From contig OY759216.1 of assembly GCA_963662175.1 (NCBI GenBank), positions 45,835,087 to 45,899,086 on the forward strand: 64,000 nucleotides of DNA, written 5' to 3'. The notes beneath the pieces were generated by a model. It was not told the origin of the DNA. It made no database searches and worked only from the letters and a program-made list of their open reading frames with translations. Positions 33,595 through 44,099 of the stretch are shown here, in pieces. This stretch comes from Aradus depressus. Its lineage: Eukaryota > Arthropoda > Insecta > Hemiptera > Aradidae. Both the position numbers and the translations under genes were made by a program. The number at the start of each line of letters is the position of its first letter. Position 1 is the stretch's first letter.

Positions 33595-33712
33595 GTCGTC
33601 GGTGAATAACCAGTAATGTACTTCCCCAGCACGAATTAGTAAACTAAGCTTTCACTCTCCATCTTACTTCAATCAACTATTTTGGATAAAAATTAATAAT
33701 TGAAACTAATTT
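33595..33712 (-). mobile_element. Repeat A right end
   Basis: GTCGGTGAATAACCAGTAAT, TGTACTTCCCCAGCACGAAT and CAACTATTTTGGATAAAAAT. The terminal hairpin is broken. It is cut by the SINE-1 that follows. Confidence 0.75.
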
Positions 33713-33713
33713 T

Positions 33714-34066
33714 TGAGGGCGCCGGTAGCTCAGTGGTATGCGTGCTTGTCTTCTGAGCTCAAGATGTGGGTTCGAAACCCGACCGAGGCCTTTAATTTAT
33801 TTTATCTGGGAGGTGAAATAAACTTAAGCACGCCGTCCTTTGGATGGGACTCTAAGCGATGGTCCCGAGCCTGTACGATGTCAGGTACTCGAGACCCCTA
33901 CCCTAAGTGAATAAAAATTTAGGGTAGGCAAAATTTAGGACTCCCTCAGTAGAGTCGTGCTCATGTCCACCAGAGTGACGAAAGAGCGCTCTGGTAGTAG
34001 GCGATATGACCTCGTAGTTAAAGCTCGGGCATGAGTCATAAAACCTAACCTAACCTAAATTGTGGA
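33714..34066 (+). mobile_element. SINE-1, full length, CCTAA tail
   Basis: It has an intact head with B-box GGGTTCGAAACCC and a complete body, ending AAAACCTAACCTAACCTAAA. No clear target duplication is visible. Confidence 0.95.
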
Positions 34067-34463
34067 TTACTACCGATTACCTCTCTCCAACCCGACCTCT
34101 TCCTCCAATTGTGTATACTGACATCATACAAATCAAGCACAGCAGGAAACGAGGGAAATGTAATAGACTCCACCCACCCAAGATGTTATCTCGGCGATGA
34201 AGGATAGATGGGAGATGAAGGTGCTGAAGTTGAGAGGCGAGATGAAGAGGCGTGAAGTACTACTAGGAAGGTGACCTAGACGAAGGCCAAATTTGGTCGG
34301 ATTTAGAGGAGGAACCGGTTGAAGGTGGAGTAGGAGGCCGGGCTAGGCAGGAGTCAGACAGACGCTACTTCAGTCAGATCATTTGCTGCTTCTCGTAGTC
34401 TGTAAGCAACAGTCTGACTTATCAGGTCCTGCCGCCTCGTGTAGTCTGTAAGCAAGCTGCCGA

Positions 34464-34690
34464 AATTTCATGTGTAAATTCAGTAGGTACGGCATAAAAA
34501 CGAAACCTATTAACTTTTCGCAAAATCGACCGAAGGAAAGGAGGGCTCGAATAAAAATCCCTAATTATTGATATCGATAAGACAACTTAGATTATTAGCC
34601 CAAACGATCGATTCGTATTAGAGGAAGAGCGAAAATTTAGTCGATTATTTATTACATTGCCGGTGATTCACCAACGAATTTTTTTTAAAC
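34464..34690 (+). mobile_element. Repeat A right-hand part
   Basis: AAACCTATTAACTTTTCGCA and CCCAAACGATCGATTCG lead to ATTACATTGCCGGTGATTC and ACCAACG plus a T run. GGGGAAGT is deleted from the end. Confidence 0.75.
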
Positions 34691-34996
34691 CTATTATGAA
34701 TAAATTTCTTTTACTTATTTATTTTTTTCTAACTAATTTTCTACACATAATAAGAAGTTGAGTGAAAGTGTCCGCGGACCTCCTGCCTCTAATGTCCTTC
34801 CGAGAAAAAAGTGTTGAGTTGTGTGAAACTCTGCCTACCAGGTTACTTAGTTCCGATTTCTACTTCTCTTTGTGATTTTTAGGATACTCTAAAGGTAAAC
34901 TAGACGATGTGGGGGTTCCACACCATAGTTCACTGCCTCTCTACACCCTAAAGCAGTGGGGTGTATTAAGTTTGCACGTTAGATATAATATCCGTC

Positions 34997-35148
34997 AATA
35001 CCATATCCCGAGCCTGTATGATATCGGGTACTCGTTAAGGCAAAATTTAGGACTCCCAGAGTTGAGTCTCAAGCACACCAGAGCGACGATAAAGCGCTCT
35101 GGTAGTAGGCTATATGACCTTGTAGTATGAATCAGAATAACTAACTAC
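34997..35148 (+). mobile_element. SINE-1 3' part
   Basis: CGAGCCTGTATGATATCGGG joins GGCAAAATTTAGGACTCCC with an internal deletion, then GCGCTCTGGTAGTAGGC, ending AATCAGAATAACTAACTA. Confidence 0.75.
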
Positions 35149-35159
35149 AATATACGGTG

Positions 35160-35594
35160 GGCCAGAAATGTGGAGGAGTGGCGACTAGTTTTTCTATCAT
35201 GACAACGCTCCAGCCCATTCAGCCCTCAGAACTCGTGAGTTTTTCGCCAAACACTCGATCACTGTTCTTCTTCTCCCCCCCCCCCCCCCCACCCTCCCCC
35301 TCCCCCCACCCCCTCACCTGACTCTAGTGACTTTTTCTTGTTCCCCAAACTAAAAAGACCCTTGAAAGGAAGAAGATTTGAGACGATACCCGAGATTAAG
35401 GCAAATGCGACGAAGCAGCTGAAGGACATTACAAAAGAAGCGTACCAGGACTGTTTCAACAAATTAAAACACCGTTGGGATAAGTGTGTGCGTTGGGGAG
35501 AAGAGTACTTCGAAGGGGCCCAAACATGTAACTTCTAAATAAAGTATATTTTGTTTGATGACGTCATTCCGAGTATTTTTTGAACAGACCTCGT
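35160..35594 (+). pseudogene. mariner-type transposase C-terminus with 3' TIR
   Basis: YHDNAPAHSALRTREFFAKH at about 35195 contains the second catalytic Asp of the DD34D triad. A C/T-rich run (35272-35313) follows, then SPDSSDFFLFPKLKRPLKG, corresponding to the mariner S-P-D-L...DFFLFP motif with a short deletion just before the third Asp region. The C-terminus ends WDKCVRWGEEYFEGAQTCNF and a TAA. The 3' end TTTTTTGAACAGACCTCGT followed by TA is a mariner-like TIR. The N-terminal half and 5' TIR are missing. It is inactive. Confidence 0.88.
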
Positions 35595-35761
35595 ATACTA
35601 TTTAAAAGATGATAAACTTCTAAAGGATAGTTGTATTTAGGCTAAGCACAAATATTCAATAATACCAAATTTAGTGCAAATAGTACAACATTTTTGGGAG
35701 AAAAATGAATATAATGTGCAGTTTCAACTGGGCACAACTCCAAGTTCACCGAAGTTCAAGC

Positions 35762-35992
35762 TCAAAATCGCAGATTCGAGAATCGAGGCCCTTAAGTTTT
35801 TTATCTGGAACGTGAAAAAACCTTGAGTACACCGTCCTTCGCATGAGACGTTAACCGATGATCCTGAGCTTACAATATAATACACTTTGGCAGCCAAAAT
35901 GTCTGACTCCTAGAATCGAGTAGGGCTACAGAGCGCTCTGGTAGTAGGCGTTATGACCTCGTAGTGAAAGCCCATAATAACTAACTATAAGA
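35762..35992 (+). mobile_element. SINE-1, degraded
   Basis: Part of the head (CAGATTCGAGAATCGAGGCCC) and body (ACACCGTCCTTCGCATGAGA) survive. It ends AAAGCCCATAATAACTAACT. Confidence 0.75.
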
Positions 35993-36149
35993 TAATTTTA
36001 ACATCGATCTAATTTGATCAAAAGGTCCTTGAAGCTCACTTAAAATTTCTTCAAATACTTTGTGGGGGATAAGAGAAATAGACATTTGAAAATTGGAAGT
36101 TTTGAAAACATAAAGGTGAAAAAAAAAAATATATATATATATGTTTTCA

Positions 36150-36530
36150 AAACCTCTTGATGAGAGGCTGGTCAACAACACTGCCTCCTCAGGCAGGAGG
36201 TCACGCGGCCAACGACGATTCAGTCGCCGAGAAGGTCCGCCCGGCAAGGACCGGACCGACATGGCTTCCTCCAATGTTTTCGGATATGTCGTGAACTTAT
36301 TGTGCAAATTTGTGTATAATTAATTGTTGTCTAACTTCGTGTAAGAATGGTATGTTCAGGTCATGATGTAATGTTATGTTTGATACGTAGTATGGGCATT
36401 GTGTGATTGTTCGGAGAATTTTGTTTTGAATGGCTTGAATTCGGCTTGAAGTTGTGAGGACCCCAGAGCTGAACTCCATACGTCCAGATGGGTCTGATAA
36501 CGGTCATGTAGACACCCAGTTTGTGGATGA
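36150..36530 (-). pseudogene. Jockey-like C-terminal fragment
   Basis: The reverse strand reads TYGVQLWG, SRIQAIQNKILRTITQCPYY, ITLHHDLNIPFLHEVRQQLI and, after a frameshift, PSRRLNRRWPRDLLP. The final R-R-x-W-x-R-D-L-L motif also ends the copies at 722 and 20245. Confidence 0.85.
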
Positions 36531-36649
36531 GGCAAAGTTGAGATAGCTTGTCATAATTTCTTAAAAGTAAAATTTCTGAAATTCCTTAATAGTAATTTTT
36601 TTGGAGCGTAATGAAGACCAAACAGATTACATAACTTCGTGTAGCTGGG

Positions 36650-36721
36650 TTGGGGCTAAGGGACTCGACTGGGTTTTGAACCTGCGATCTTGAGCTCAGT
36701 AGACAGGCAAGCTACCCCTCA
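36650..36721 (-). mobile_element. SINE-1 head fragment
   Basis: GGGCTAAGGGACTCGACTGG, B-box GGGTTTTGAACCTGC and GAGCTCAGTAGACAGGCAAG survive. It joins a repeat A left-end scrap (ATTACATAACTTCGTGTAGC) on its left. Confidence 0.7.
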
Positions 36722-37117
36722 GTGTATGTTGTCTACATTTTTGACAAATACAATTAAGAATTCTTCTCTTTAGAGAGAGACAGAGTGAGGGAGAGAGATG
36801 GAGAGAGGTAGCTAACGGTTCTGACTGGAAGGAAGGAAGGTGTGTAACTGGCTGGATGGGATGCCAGGGTACTGCCCTCTTGAAGAAACTGATCACTCTG
36901 TTTCAGCTACATTAAAGTGCTCAATTCGTCACAAAAGTGTTTTTTTTTACTCTCTGGAGGGCCCCAGCAGTAGCTTGCAGACCCCTTCTTCCTGCCACCA
37001 GGACGTTCCCAGAGCCCCAGCAATCATTTGGACGAGAGCAACAAACCCTTCTTCTCCCTACCCCCACCACGTCCTATCTCCCTCCAATAAAGAAACTGTC
37101 AAAACATATGTTTTTAC
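36722..37117. other. Unassigned stretch
   Basis: A purine-rich GAGAGA tract (36770-36810), then frames rich in P and S with no recognised motif. Confidence 0.3.
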
Positions 37118-37392
37118 TTCCCCAGCAATTCGAAGTATAGGGGAAGTTATATAATCGGTCAAAAATTCGATGCGGAGTTTTCAACGGAATTTCAAGTTTT
37201 CCATACTCTAGATTCAAAATAGTGTCTAGTTGTGAACACGATAACTCCCGATAGAAAGAATGTATCGAAACGAAATTTTATATGTGAATTCAAAACCCTC
37301 TAACGACAAAACCAAATGTTTTTCAGTCAAATCGACCAAAGGAGAGAGGGGATGAGGGGCGAGACAACTCATAAATACTCTAAATAACCAAC
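37115..37392 (+). mobile_element. Repeat A left end, textbook hairpin
   Basis: TTACTTCCCCAGCAATTCG then AAGTATAGGGGAAGTTATAT: ACTTCCCC pairs with GGGGAAGT. GATGCGGAGTTTTCAACGGA and two modules follow. It is cut near 37392. Confidence 0.85.
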
Positions 37393-37436
37393 ATCAGTAT
37401 TCTCGTACCAATACCTAAGGTATGTATACCATGGTG

Positions 37437-37612
37437 GCCATGCAGGCTAGAGCGTTAGGCTTTGGTTCTCATCTCTCACCATGGTTTGCGGGTTCGAATC
37501 CCGTAGTTTTATTTCGTAGATAGAACTCCCTCCCGGGGGCATGGATGTTGAAGTATTAGATAATACCGTTATAAAAGACATGGCCAATATGCAAAGTACA
37601 TAAGGCCAAAAA
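37437..37612 (+). mobile_element. SINE-2 copy
   Basis: GGCCATGCAGGCTAGAGCGT, B-box TGCGGGTTCGAATCCC, body TTTATTTCGTAGATAGAACT, ending GGCCAATATGCAAAGTACAT and an A run. Confidence 0.85.
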
Positions 37613-37623
37613 AAAAAACGAGA

Positions 37624-37853
37624 ACCTGACATTGCACAGGCTTGAGAACTTAACGTCCCTTCCGAAGGACAGCGTCCTCAAGGTGTTTTAGACCCGTGCC
37701 CTAGGTGAATAAAAATTTAGGGTAGGCAAAATTTAGGTCTCCCACAGTAGTGTCGAGCTTGTCCACCAGAGTGACGAAAGAGCGCTCTGGTAGTAGGCGA
37801 TATGACCTCTTAGTTAAAGCCCGGGCATGAGTCATAAAACCTAACCATAACTT
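37624..37853 (+). mobile_element. SINE-1 with an inverted 5' segment
   Basis: From 37684 the copy is forward (GTTTTAGACCCGTGCCCTAG to AAAACCTAACC). At 37624-37679, the adjoining body piece (GACATTGCACAGGCTTGAG, CCCTTCCGAAGGACAGCG) is in reverse orientation. Confidence 0.8.
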
Positions 37854-38153
37854 TCAATATACTTATACAGCTGGAAATGTACAACATAAGAATGGCTTCC
37901 AAATTTGGAACTTAATATTGTTTACAATTGCAATTCTATGTAAGGTATACCCAATTAATCTGAGAAACTCATCTTATCCGTAAGGTAAGTAGGAGAGAAT
38001 GACATGGTAAAAACAGAACCATTTCATAATGAAATTTGACGTCATTGTCCATTTATGTACAGGAATCGAGATAAACACACTTTCTTGTTACACAACAAAC
38101 GTTTTAACATGATTACTTCGTTACTTCAACATGAAGAAGACAGATAAGGGCTT

Positions 38154-38298
38154 CGGTGACGTCGGAAGTGGGTGTTCGAAAATTTAATTGGATGGATATC
38201 GTATTGCTTCTGTTCAAACTGGTACACCTTGAACCTTGTTTAAATAACAAAAGTAACTGAACTAGTTAAAGATCCAGAGGGAGGGGGGTATAAAGTAC
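38154..38298. repeat. Repeat B copy 1
   Basis: CGGTGACGTCGGAAGTGGGT through GTACACCTTGAACCTTGTTT to ATCCAGAGGG recurs at 46989-47131. Both copies abut the right end of a reverse repeat A. Confidence 0.85.
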
Positions 38299-39152
38299 AA
38301 AAAAAGTCCTCGGAGAATTACCGAGAATGTACTTCCCCAGAACGAATTTATCAACTTTTCGCTCTCCACCCCAAAACCAACAGACCGTTTGCACTAATAT
38401 TCAATAGCTGACTTACACAGGGGGTCCTAAATCGTTACACAAATAAATTTTGTGTCGACAAATCCATTACACCGGCAGTTAATATACATCGATATCGCTG
38501 AAATTTGACTATGTCCCCATTGGGTTTTGACCTTAAATATAAAAATTTCATGTCGATACATTCTTTACATCGACTGTTATTGGGGTTTTTGAGTTGAGGC
38601 CCCCCCCCCCCCCCCCCTCCGCTGATCCACCTCTTCCCTTCTGCCGATTCCGCTGACAATTAGTAAGTGTCGAGAGGGCGCCGGTAGCTCAGTGGTATGC
38701 GTGCTTGTCTTCTGAGCTCAAGGTCGTGGGTTCGTAACCCGACCGAGGCCCTTAGTTTATTTTATTTGGAAGGTAAAAAAACTTAAGCACGCTGTCCTTT
38801 GGATGGGACGTTAAGTGATGGTCCCGAGCCTGTACGATGTCAGGTAAAGGTCAATACAAATTTAGGGTAGGCAAAATTTAGGACTCACACAGTAGAGTCA
38901 GGCTCATGTCCACCAGAGTTACGAAAGAGCGCTCTGGTAGAAGGCGATATGACCTCGTAGTTAAAGCCCGGGCATGAGTCATAAAACCAAACCTAACCTA
39001 TAAAATTTCGTGTCGATGCATTGATTCTATTGGCACAAGTTAGTTGTTATTCGTGTTTTCATGTTAACCCCCCCCTCCCCCCCCTCCCAACTCTTTGTTC
39101 GAATTATCGTGAATTATCGTGTTCATAGACACAAAGACAAATCTAAATTTTT
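38299..39152 (-). mobile_element. Repeat A containing a SINE-1
   Basis: The right end (GAGAATTACCGAGAATGTAC, TTCCCCAGAACGAAT) starts it. Modules with CATTACACCGGCAGTTAAT and a 16-base C run (38601-38616) follow. A SINE interrupts at 38674-38999, and AAATTTCGTGTCGATGCATT, a second C-rich run (39066-39088) and GTGTTCATAGACACAAAGAC resume the element. Confidence 0.85.
38674..38999 (+). mobile_element. SINE-1, full length, inside repeat A
   Basis: The head is intact apart from B-box GGGTTCGTAACCC. It has a short deletion after GATGTCAGGTAAAG and a tail AAAACCAAACCTAACCTA. GTGTCGA lies on both sides but is also a repeat A motif, so it is not firm evidence of a target duplication. Confidence 0.92.
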
Positions 39153-39744
39153 TTTATTGATGCGAGTGAGGAACATTTTTTGACGTGAAAGTGCATTATA
39201 CAAACAAACAAGCAGGTGGGAGGTACCTTGCATTTTTCAAAGAGATTGCAATGATAGTGTTGCAATGTAATTTAGTTCTTATAAGACTAGCGACCTATTC
39301 CCCTAGGCAAGTACAAAAAAAAAAAAAAATGGAATATTTTTCAAAACGATGTAAAAATACAGATATTGACAAGGGATAAAGAACTGGAAGTCTTCAATTT
39401 GTGAACAATTTGCGATTCCTGGTTGGAGGTTGGACACTGATTGGAGGAGATTTTAAAATGGAAAGCATGAGATATAGGGAAACGATAGGGCTGAAATGGG
39501 TCGAGGAAATACAGGAGTGGTTGGGAGATCTTTGCATGGATCGCGAGCGAAGGGAGGTCAGAACACTTCGAGCAATATGGTCCTGCCTCCTGGAACACTC
39601 TCCCCAACCTTCCCTGAGCCTCCTTTAACATAGCTATGACATGTACATGTACAAGTTAAGCCAGCCTGTCAGGTACTAATTAAGTAAACTTAGGTTAGTA
39701 ACTCAACACAGAAAAGAAAAACACCTTTAGTATGAGGATTTAGT
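39153..39744. other. Unassigned stretch
   Basis: Overlapping open frames on both strands at 39340-39630 have no recognised family. I do not call a gene. Confidence 0.3.
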
Positions 39745-39880
39745 AGTCTTAGAAGTCAATTGGTAATGTCCTCATTGGATTTTGACATTAAATAAGAAAT
39801 TTCATGTCGATACATTCATTACATCGGCTGTTATTGGGGTTTTTGAGTTGAGCCCCCCTCCCACTGATACACTTCAATTG
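39745..39880 (-). mobile_element. Repeat A, one module
   Basis: GTCCTCATTGGATTTTGACA, TTTCATGTCGATACATTCAT and GGGTTTTTGAGTTGAGCCCC. No ends are present. Confidence 0.7.
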
Positions 39881-39981
39881 AAAAAAATTGAAAAAATTGT
39901 AAAATAGAAAGAATAAATCTTTTCTTTCACTGAATTATTTTTCTAAATATGTTTCGAGTTCGGTAATTAAATATATATTAA

Positions 39982-40537
39982 TCATATATATAAAGCTGAA
40001 AATGTCTGTGTGTTGTACCGCTATAACTCACGAACGGCTTGATGCATTTGATTATTTTTTTTTTAATTTGTTCGTCATCGTCTGTGGAAGGTTATAGGCG
40101 TATTAGTACCTCAATATCTGGTCCATCCCAGCATCCACCCACGCAATCTTTGTAACTCAAAAACCACTGCAATGATTAATGAGGAATCTTTTTGAATAGA
40201 TAAGTTTTATCTACCAGAAGGTTAAGGTCTATGTTTTAATCAACCTGGTGGTCACAAGCGTTCTCAAGTACGCACTGGCTAGGACGTCCACTGATGCTAA
40301 GTATTCACTAGCTGTGGTTTCCGCCGTTGAATGGCGCGTACTAGCCATGGTGCCCAGGGGTCCTAAAAACTTACTAGCTGGGATGTCTGCCGTTGAAGGA
40401 CTATAAGCGTTATTCCGTATGAATAATTGAAAATTATAACATCATGAATGTACTATTGAAGAATTGAAATGGATTCGAACGAGAGATATTAGGAGAAAAG
40501 TCAAAGTTCCCCGGGCAACGCCGGGTATTACTGCTAG
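39982..40537 (+). mobile_element. Non-autonomous Helitron
   Basis: The 5' end TCATATATATAAAGCTGAAA with ATGTCTGTGTGTTG is the typical TC start. The 3' end has the stem CCCGGGCAACGCCGGG, then TATTACTG and CTAG, and inserts before T. No Rep/helicase is encoded in 556 bp. The interior contains two similar ~45-bp stretches (CTAGCTGTGGTTTCCGCCGT and CTAGCTGGGATGTCTGCCGT). Confidence 0.88.
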
Positions 40538-40609
40538 TAGCTAAATAAACTAAACCTGGTCAACAGAGAGGCAGGAGCCATGGAGCGAACCCTTCTGTCG
40601 ATTGTTGTT

Positions 40610-40710
40610 TTGTTGTTGATTTTTAGCCAAAATAGTCGATTGGTTTTGGAGAAAGAGCGAACATTTAATTGTTTTATTCGTGCTGATGAACGACTTTTTT
40701 TTTATCCAAA
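40610..40710 (+). mobile_element. Repeat A right-hand scrap
   Basis: CCAAAATAGTCGATTGGTTT, TGGAGAAAGAGCGAACATTT and a decayed GAACGACTTTTTTTTT end. Confidence 0.65.
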
Positions 40711-40799
40711 TGTTTTCCAGCAATTAAAAAATTACAGATTTACCGAATCTTTTATTTTTTATTTCTTGATTGGTAGGCGGAATTCGTAGACTTACTTGT

Positions 40800-40905
40800 C
40801 AAATAAGTAATATGGACGTATCCAGTCCAACAATATATTTTATTTACTCCATAACTAGTCTCGACAATTAATTGCCATCATCAGATAGTGAATCTAAGAG
40901 AGAAG
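40800..40905 (-). repeat. Solo foldback arm, CTGATGA...GAGACTAG
   Basis: On the reverse strand: ACTAT, CTGATGA (40878-40884), T, a GGCAA/TTGTC hairpin, GAGA (40859-40862), CTAG (40855-40858), then TTATGGAGT. ACTAT can pair with AT(GG)AGT. No inverted partner is visible. Confidence 0.65.
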
Positions 40906-40957
40906 AAGGTTTAAAGAAGTTATAGACGCATCTCAGCGTCAGTCAACATACAGTTAA

Positions 40958-41117
40958 GAGGGGGCCGGTAGCTCAGTGGTATGTGTGCTTGTCTTCTGAG
41001 CTCAAGGTCGTGGGTTCGAAACCCGACTGAGGCCCCCAGTTTATTTTATCTGGAATCTAAATACCCCTATCCTAGGTGAATAGAAACTTAGGGTAGGCAA
41101 AGTTTATGACTCCCACA
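40958..41117 (+). mobile_element. SINE-1 head and 5' body
   Basis: It has intact A- and B-box regions (GTAGCTCAGTGGTATGTG, GTGGGTTCGAAACCC). The body is deleted in the middle and truncated at CCCACAGTAGA. Confidence 0.85.
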
Positions 41118-41700
41118 GTAGAATTAAATTGGAGGGATGGGGATGACAGAGAACCGGGGGTGTTTCGAGGGGTCTCGAGTTGAAGGGCTTTTATATTAAT
41201 TTTATTTTATCTTTATAAAATATATTATTATGTTTTATGTTTATTATTATTATTTTATTATTATTTTTGTTTTTTTACCTATTATTTTGTACATAACTAT
41301 ATGCTTTCGATGTATTTATTTTCTATTTTTTATTTTTATTATTAATGTATATTCTATGTATGATTCATCAAATTTACTTATGCTTAAACCGATGGTAAAT
41401 ATTCAAAATAAAGAGTTATTATAAAAAAATTTCCATAATAAGAAACTTATATAAAAAAATAAAGCAATAAATTTCTTTATCAATCAATTTGTTAACATGA
41501 ATGTTAAATAACGATAATAATTATCTAATTATTAGATCAACTAGGACAGGGGTCAATAGAACAGACATTCTCAGAACATGTCCTTGTCAGACTGATAAGA
41601 AAATCAATTCAGATATGGATTTTTTAAATACAACAAAAAAGAAATTTAAGGGATGGCATAAACAATAAAAAAAGGTAAAGAAAAAACTTTTGTTTAAAAA
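41118..41700. other. AT-rich low-complexity stretch
   Basis: T/A runs dominate at 41220-41540. Nothing was recognised. Confidence 0.4.
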
Positions 41701-41704
41701 AAAA

Positions 41705-41885
41705 ATATTGTCTATTTCACAAAATATATTTAATATGGGAGTACTTTCGGTATTGCTACCATCTTCAGTCACGGCTTAACGAAAAGCTCAACGCGTGCAT
41801 TTTTGTTAAGTCGTGGCTAAAGATGGTAGCAATACCGAAAATACTCCCATATTTTATATATATATATATTGTGAAATAAACATTT
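41705..41885. mobile_element. Foldback with CTGAAGA...GAAAGTAC arm
   Basis: The arms 41705-41781 and 41806-41885 are inverted (CATATT, ATACTCCC). The left arm in reverse gives CTGAAGA (41762-41768), T, GGTA-GCAA-TACC, GAAA, the palindrome GTAC, then TC. The hairpin loop GCAA is of GNRA type. The right arm has decayed (CTAAAGA). Confidence 0.75.
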
Positions 41886-42029
41886 TTAAAAAACATACGT
41901 TTTTCTTTATTTTTTATTAAGAGTTTCACAATATTTCTGCAAAAAATGTTAAGTATCATTGAAAAAAAGGATTATTCGATCAAGACGTATAAGGGGTGCT
42001 CTAAAATAGGATACCCTACTGCCAGTAAG

Positions 42030-42118
42030 TAGGTCCTTAGGGGTTCTGGATCGATATACAAAATTTCGTGTGGATATATTCGTTCCATCGGGAACTACCG
42101 TGACAGATACAAACATTA
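42030..42118 (-). mobile_element. Repeat A left-part scrap
   Basis: GTCCTTAGGGGTTCTGGATC, TTTCGTGTGGATATATTCGT and CCATCGGGAACTACCGTG. It abuts a forward A copy head to head. Confidence 0.6.
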
Positions 42119-42127
42119 ACGAACGAA

Positions 42128-43247
42128 TTACTTCTCCAGCTACATGAAGGGGTACAAAAACTCAATATTGATTTTTCATACGAATTTCCTTGAGACAAAA
42201 TTTCAGAACCCCATAAGGGAATCTATTCATTTTCAGCGAAATTGGCCGATGGGAAAGGAGCGATCAGAGGATGGCTCCAATAAAAAATAAAATAAATAAA
42301 TAACTGATGAAATTATTATCGAATGTATTGCTATGAAATTGTATTTTAATTTCAAATCCTCATAAAGACGGCAAATATTAATTTTCCGCAAAATCGGCAG
42401 AAGGGAAGAGGAAGATCAGAGGAGGGGGCTCGACTAACAATTCCTAATAACTGCCGATGTAATGAATGTATCGTCACAAAATTTAGTATAAGGATACAGA
42501 AGCTACTGTATAAGTCAAATATTAATGTTTAGGTCAAACGGTTGTATGGATCAGTATGAAAGTTTCTATTTAAATTTAAAACCCCACAAGAATGACACAT
42601 TAATTTTCCGTAGGGTTCAACTAAAAACCGTAATAACTGCAGATGTAATTAAGGTATCGGATGTTATATATTTAAATCTTTATATCGATGTTTTATATTT
42701 AAATTTTAAAAAAACCTTATCTATTTATTTTCAACGAAATCGGTCAAAGAGAAAGAGGGAATGAGAGGACGAGCTCAACAAAAAAATCCTAATAACTGCC
42801 GATCCAATTTATAGGTTTAGGTTTAGGTTTTATGACTCATGCCCGGGCCTTAACTACGAGGTCATATCGCCTACTACCAGAGCGCTCTTTCGTCACTCTG
42901 GTGGACATGAGCCCGACTGTGGGAGTCCTAAATTTTGCCTACCCTAAATTTTTATTCACCTAGGGCAGGGGTCTTTAACGAGTACCTGACATCGTACAGG
43001 CTCGGGACCATCGCTTAACGTCCCATCCGAAGGACGGCGTGCTTAAGTTTATTCTACCTCCCAGATAAAATAAACTAAGGGCCTCGGTCGGGTTTTGAAC
43101 CCACGTTCTTGAGCTCAGAAGTATATAAACAATTTAGTATGAGGATTTATTTACCCTTTATATAATATATTTGGAGGGGGAGCGAAAAGATAATTGATTA
43201 ATTCGTTCTGGGGAGGTACATTGTCGGTAATTCACCGACTTTTTTTA
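42128..43247 (+). mobile_element. Longest repeat A, about six modules, with SINE-1 inside
   Basis: The left end TTACTTCTCCAGCTACATG is followed by successive ATAACTG modules. A SINE-1 interrupts at 42813-43121, after which AATTTAGTATGAGGATTTAT resumes and the right end GTTCTGGGGAGGTACATTGT plus hairpin CGGTAATTCACCG closes it. A subset of modules lack the purine-rich block. Confidence 0.85.
42813..43121 (-). mobile_element. SINE-1, CCTAA tail, head truncated
   Basis: It begins TAGGTTTAGGTTTAGGTTTT (tail reversed). The body is complete to B-box GGGTTTTGAACCC, then it stops after CTTGAGCTCAGAAG. The truncated head suggests incomplete reverse transcription. Confidence 0.92.
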
Positions 43248-44062
43248 TATTTTAATTTGCTTCTAGCTTAGTGCTCTCAGTATACGACAAACAATATTGT
43301 TTTACGACTCAACTGTTCAGCTATGAGTGAACCTATTAATTGCTTATCAACATACCAGTAGTACAGACGTTATCAAAAGACAACGGAAGTGACTACCAAA
43401 ATAGATAATTGTCTGAGTGGAAATGCCTGCATCATGAGAACATACATGGCACTGCTGAGATAGTGGAAACTATGAGTTGGTCATAGGGTTCCAGGTAGCG
43501 CTGTGACTTGTCACACAGGATTCTTAGCAGAGGTACCCATGATGGATGGTAGTCCCACGTCACAGGTACAAAGGAACCCCTTAGGAACCCGTACCTCAAT
43601 CTTAGCAAGTCCAAGACAAATTGTTGACTCCTCATTCTACCTCAGAAATATTATTCTCAAAAACTCTCAAGAAATTTTATATTTTTTTAAGAAATTGAAG
43701 AGGAAAGTATTGATGTTTTACTGCTTTTTCAGATATACGAAGTATAAGGGAGGTTATGTAATCGGTCATCAGAGGTATTCATCACCCGTATAATGTGGTG
43801 TCTAAAGGAAACTTTTTATTACTATAACTGATTAGTCCGTTTTGGTTACTTATATTAAACATTGAAATGATTATCTTATGCACCAAATATTCCTTTAAAT
43901 AGTAAATAATTAAAATTTTAAAATCATTTTTCTCATATGTTTCCCGAAAGGGACATGACTGGGTATATCCTGAAACGTTCAAAAATAACGACTCTCTTCA
44001 AGAAATAGAACATACGTTATGGGCCAGTAACTTAGTCTTTTATTCCCAGCAATTCCCCTTTT

Positions 44063-44099
<37 letters not shown>

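Noticed and set aside
33714..33800. Functional tRNA gene from a tRNA-like A-box and B-box
   Set aside because: The sequence continues into a shared body and tail in many copies and does not fold into a clean cloverleaf with a paired acceptor stem. It is a SINE head.
34386..34450. Direct repeat of GTAGTCTGTAAGCAA
   Set aside because: Two short copies only, in unassigned sequence; too little to interpret.
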